Part shown: positions 23,241 through 25,189 of the stretch, in pieces | Layout of the letters: each line of letters starts with the position of its first letter | How positions within the stretch are numbered: the first letter of the stretch is position 1 | NCBI GenBank assembly: GCA_964577145.1 | Contig: CAZNXM010000026.1 | Location: 1 to 25,189, forward strand | Origin: MGIIa-K1 sp964577145 | GTDB taxonomy: Archaea > Thermoplasmatota > Poseidoniia > Poseidoniales > Poseidoniaceae | Reading direction: 5' to 3' | DNA length: 25,189 bases | Notes under the pieces: generated by a model | What the model saw: the letters and a program-made list of their open reading frames with translations, nothing else | The model's database searches: none | Told to the model about the DNA's origin: nothing | Position numbers and translations under genes: made by a program

Positions 23241-24194
23241 ATGAGCGAACTATGGGTCGAACGACATCGCCCCCGCACGGTGGGTGACATCAAAGGACAG
23301 ACAAGTGTTGTACAACGTTTGGCTTCCTATGCAACGATGAAGGACTTTCCTCATCTTCTCTTTGCTGGCCCTCCCGGTACTGGCAAGACCACAGCGGCGA
23401 TGGCCCTGACTCGCGATGTATTCGGTGAGAATTTTCGCCAGAATCTCCTTGAGATGAATGCATCTGATGAGAGAAAACTCGAGAGTATTCGTTCAAAGGT
23501 AAAGCAATTCGCTCGAACCGCACCATTTGGCGGTGCGAGTTTCAAAATAATTTTCCTCGACGAAGCCGATGCATTGACCAATGATGCCCAAGGTGCTCTT
23601 CGCAGAATAATGGAGCAATATGCAGAAACATGTCGTTTCATTCTTTCTTGTAATTATTCATCCAAAATCATCGAGCCAATCCAAAGTAGATGCGCTGTTT
23701 TCAGATTCCGCCCTCTCGCTGAAGCCGAGGTAAGCGATCAGGTTCACAGTGTCGCAAAAAGTGAGGGTGTTGCTCTTGATGATGATGCGGCAGAAGCGCT
23801 AGTAAGAATCAGTCAGGGTGACCTTCGTAAAGCGATTACTGCTCTGCAGGTAGCTGCTGCACTTGAAAACAAAATCACCCGGAATTTGATTTATGAAACA
23901 AGTGCGACTGCACCTCCTGAATCCCTTCATCAATACCTAATGGCATGCCGCCAAGATGGATTTCATGCTGCGAGGAGGAGACTACGAGAGTTACTCGACC
24001 GTTATGGCCTAGCCGGAACTGATTTTGTTAACCAATTACATCGTGAATTATATGGTGCCGACTTCCTAACTGAAATCCAAAAATTGGATTTGACTGAATT
24101 GATGGCAGAAATTGATTTCCGTCTAGTTGAAGGTGGAGGCGAGTCGGTACAACTCGATGCTTTGACTGCCAGATTATGCCGGTTACTAGCCTAA
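23241..24194 (+). CDS. rfcS: Replication factor C small subunit (clamp loader)
   Basis: A 317-aa AAA+ clamp-loader small subunit that loads the PCNA sliding clamp onto primed DNA with the RFC large subunit. Seen: the RFC box LWVERHRPRTVGDIKGQ (4-20), Walker A GPPGTGKT (43-50), RFC-specific NASDER (73-78), Walker B LDEAD (106-110), sensor 1 SCNYSSKI (136-143), the SRC motif with the arginine finger (149-151), sensor 2 GDLRKAI (about 194-200), and the C-terminal collar domain. Length and motif order match archaeal RfcS and eukaryotic RFC2-5. It starts divergently from the giant surface-protein gene and ends directly against the convergent membrane-protein gene (stop codons adjacent with no spacer). 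This gene is a good marker for placing the organism. Confidence 0.97.
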   Translation: MSELWVERHRPRTVGDIKGQTSVVQRLASYATMKDFPHLLFAGPPGTGKTTAAMALTRDVFGENFRQNLLEMNASDERKLESIRSKVKQFARTAPFGGASFKIIFLDEADALTNDAQGALRRIMEQYAETCRFILSCNYSSKIIEPIQSRCAVFRFRPLAEAEVSDQVHSVAKSEGVALDDDAAEALVRISQGDLRKAITALQVAAALENKITRNLIYETSATAPPESLHQYLMACRQDGFHAARRRLRELLDRYGLAGTDFVNQLHRELYGADFLTEIQKLDLTELMAEIDFRLVEGGGESVQLDALTARLCRLLA

Positions 24195-25034
24195 TCATTC
24201 GCTTGCTGGTTCCTCTACAACCGGCTCAACAATCTTGATTTTTAGTGTGACAGTTCTGGTATTCTCCCAAGGTGAACCTTGTTCTGTAACCTCTACGATA
24301 ATTTCGTGTGTTCCAACTGATAGGTCATCGGGAAGAAGAACGGCAAATGGCTCATCGATGTCTGGATGCGGTCTAACCTTTTCAACAAAACTTTCATCCA
24401 AATTATCGTAAAATGAAGCATCGTTCGAATAATTCCCAGACAACAAATATGTTGAATCAGTTGGGTCGTTATTATCTGAGAATGAAAACAATATCCACGC
24501 ATTTGAATAACCGGTTTCAAGGGTTACTGAGCCCTTTTTTGATGAGGAATAATCCCAACCTTCCTCGCCTTCCATTGCTACGCCCCACGAACCATCGACT
24601 TGTGGAGCAACTATGTCTCCAAATGGGGCATTGGATAGCAAAAATGTTACTGCGAGCCAACAAAAGATGTGCAGAAATGATGCTTTGAACCAGGTCCCTT
24701 TTGTATAATGTTCAACAAAACGTTCCGGCATAACAGCTCGATGAATAGAAGGGATTAGTACAATCAATGACATTGGGAGAAACCACAATAAATCAGCCTT
24801 CTCTTGAGAAGATGGCATTATGAGATATCGCATAATTACCGCCACAAGAACTGCAAACCCGATAACTAGCCACATGGACGCTGCGTCGGCCTTTTCTTTG
24901 GCCACATGTTTGACAGGGTCAAAGGATTCAATTCCGAGATCAGCACCGCTTCGGCTGCGCTTTTTCTCACCGCCTTTACCCTTTTTGCGTCGCTCAGCGG
25001 CGGCCGCAGCCATGGCGGTGTTAATGTCGACCAT
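24195..25034 (-). CDS. Membrane protein with three helices and an external beta-rich domain, unknown function
   Basis: A 279-aa protein not assigned to a known family. Seen: a basic, Ala- then Lys/Arg-rich cytoplasmic N-terminus (residues 7-30), three transmembrane helices (about 54-73, 83-98, 117-135), then an acidic, probably extracellular domain of about 140 aa (WGVAMEGEEGWDY, WILFSFSDNND, and a C-terminal strand GTHEIIVEVTEQG to LKIKIVEP that looks Ig-like). It ends in a short Glu/Pro tail. ATG 25034 is the natural start; no strong ribosome binding site is seen. The extracellular strand pattern and the neighbouring surface proteins suggest an envelope role, but no function can be named. 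Confidence 0.8.
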   Translation of the reverse strand: MVDINTAMAAAAAERRKKGKGGEKKRSRSGADLGIESFDPVKHVAKEKADAASMWLVIGFAVLVAVIMRYLIMPSSQEKADLLWFLPMSLIVLIPSIHRAVMPERFVEHYTKGTWFKASFLHIFCWLAVTFLLSNAPFGDIVAPQVDGSWGVAMEGEEGWDYSSSKKGSVTLETGYSNAWILFSFSDNNDPTDSTYLLSGNYSNDASFYDNLDESFVEKVRPHPDIDEPFAVLLPDDLSVGTHEIIVEVTEQGSPWENTRTVTLKIKIVEPVVEEPASE

Positions 25035-25087
25035 CAGTTATGCGGAATGACGACGGGAGATGAAGCCTTCGCACTGAAATTACCGTT

Positions 25088-25106
25088 GAATTATGCCGCA
25101 TAATTC
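25088..25106. promoter_or_regulatory. Perfect 19-bp palindrome upstream of tRNA-Met
   Basis: GAATTATGCCGCATAATTC is a perfect 9-1-9 palindrome ending 30 bases before the tRNA 5' end. Its AT-rich right half (CATAATTC) is where an archaeal TATA box for the tRNA is expected. A partial copy of the half-site, TTATGCGG, sits at 25038-25045, beside the start of the divergent membrane-protein gene, so the same factor could touch both promoters. Confidence 0.45.
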
Positions 25107-25136
25107 AAAGAGGGGGCCTCGGTGGGCGGACTAACT

Positions 25137-25189
25137 GCCGGGGTGGCGTAGTTGGTGGCGCGTCGGACTCATAGGGCAGCTCTCCGGAG
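25137..25189 (+). tRNA. Elongator tRNA-Met (CAT), 5' part, apparently intron-containing, cut by window end
   Basis: The 5' acceptor strand GCCGGGG (25137-25143), TG linker, D stem GCGT/GCGC (25146-25149 and 25158-25161) with a GG-containing D loop, and anticodon 5' strand TCGGA (25163-25167) fit a tRNA. The loop CT-CAT-A gives anticodon CAT at 25170-25172. After A37 the sequence GGGCAGCTC does not pair with TCGGA, so an intron at the canonical 37/38 site is inferred; its visible part ends in the palindrome CTCCGGAG, consistent with an intron hairpin. The GCCGGGG acceptor argues for elongator Met rather than initiator or Ile2. The 3' half is beyond the window. Confidence 0.8.

Noticed and set aside
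1..25189. Insertion sequences, transposases, integrases or phage genes
   Set aside because: None of the supported genes has such motifs and no terminal inverted repeats with target duplications were noticed; recent mobile-element transfer of the aminophenol genes is not shown.

Overview
The window looks like a chromosome segment of a marine planktonic euryarchaeon, most likely a Poseidoniales (Marine Group II) or related Thermoplasmatota lineage. The archaeal evidence is an archaeal-type replication factor C small subunit, a partial elongator tRNA-Met whose anticodon loop is interrupted at the usual archaeal intron site, BRE/TATA-like boxes, and very large surface proteins anchored by a C-terminal membrane helix. 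The placement within the archaea is inference from this overall look, not from a marker-gene tree. The window is gene-dense, with no gene-free stretch longer than about 130 bases.

Region 1 (31-7078, + strand) is a tight operon-like run: alpha/beta hydrolase (kynurenine-formamidase-like), atypical SDR, TPR protein, luciferase-like flavin monooxygenase, AnsA-type (asparaginase II) amidohydrolase, aldehyde dehydrogenase of the 2-aminomuconic/2-hydroxymuconic semialdehyde type, and ketopantoate hydroxymethyltransferase (PanB). Genes overlap or lie a few bases apart, several with a GAGGTG or GGAGG ribosome binding site inside the previous gene. The monooxygenase is preceded by a perfect hairpin whose 3' arm is its ribosome binding site.

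Region 2 (7072-11367): a small membrane protein on the - strand, then on the + strand the catalytic beta subunit of a 2-aminophenol 1,6-dioxygenase, an alpha subunit fused in one polypeptide to a RidA-type 2-aminomuconate deaminase, and an APC-family amino acid/amine permease. With the aldehyde dehydrogenase of region 1 this encodes three consecutive steps of the bacterial amn pathway: 2-aminophenol to 2-aminomuconic semialdehyde, to 2-aminomuconate, to 4-oxalocrotonate plus ammonia. The hydrolase, amidohydrolase and monooxygenase could supply the aminophenol-type substrate and the permease could import a precursor. The lower pathway (4-oxalocrotonate decarboxylase, hydratase, aldolase) is not in the window. 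This is the most interesting system here: an apparent nitrogen-releasing aromatic ring-cleavage pathway in an archaeon, with an unusual ring-cleavage/deaminase fusion.

Region 3 (11374-23105, - strand) holds two tandem secreted surface proteins. The upstream one (about 3032 aa) has seven DNRLRE (CBM96-like) modules alternating with FnIII-like domains, then eight Ig-like repeats, a membrane helix and an acidic Trp-rich tail. The downstream one (863 aa) has only the eight Ig-like repeats, helix and tail, and is collinear with the C-terminal third of its neighbour, so the pair looks like a duplication in which one copy gained or lost the adhesin-like modules.

Region 4 (23241-25189): rfcS (+), diverging from the giant gene across a short region with a strong dyad. 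A conserved-looking three-helix membrane protein (-) meets rfcS stop to stop. The 5' half of an elongator tRNA-Met (+) runs off the window end, preceded by a perfect 19-bp palindrome.
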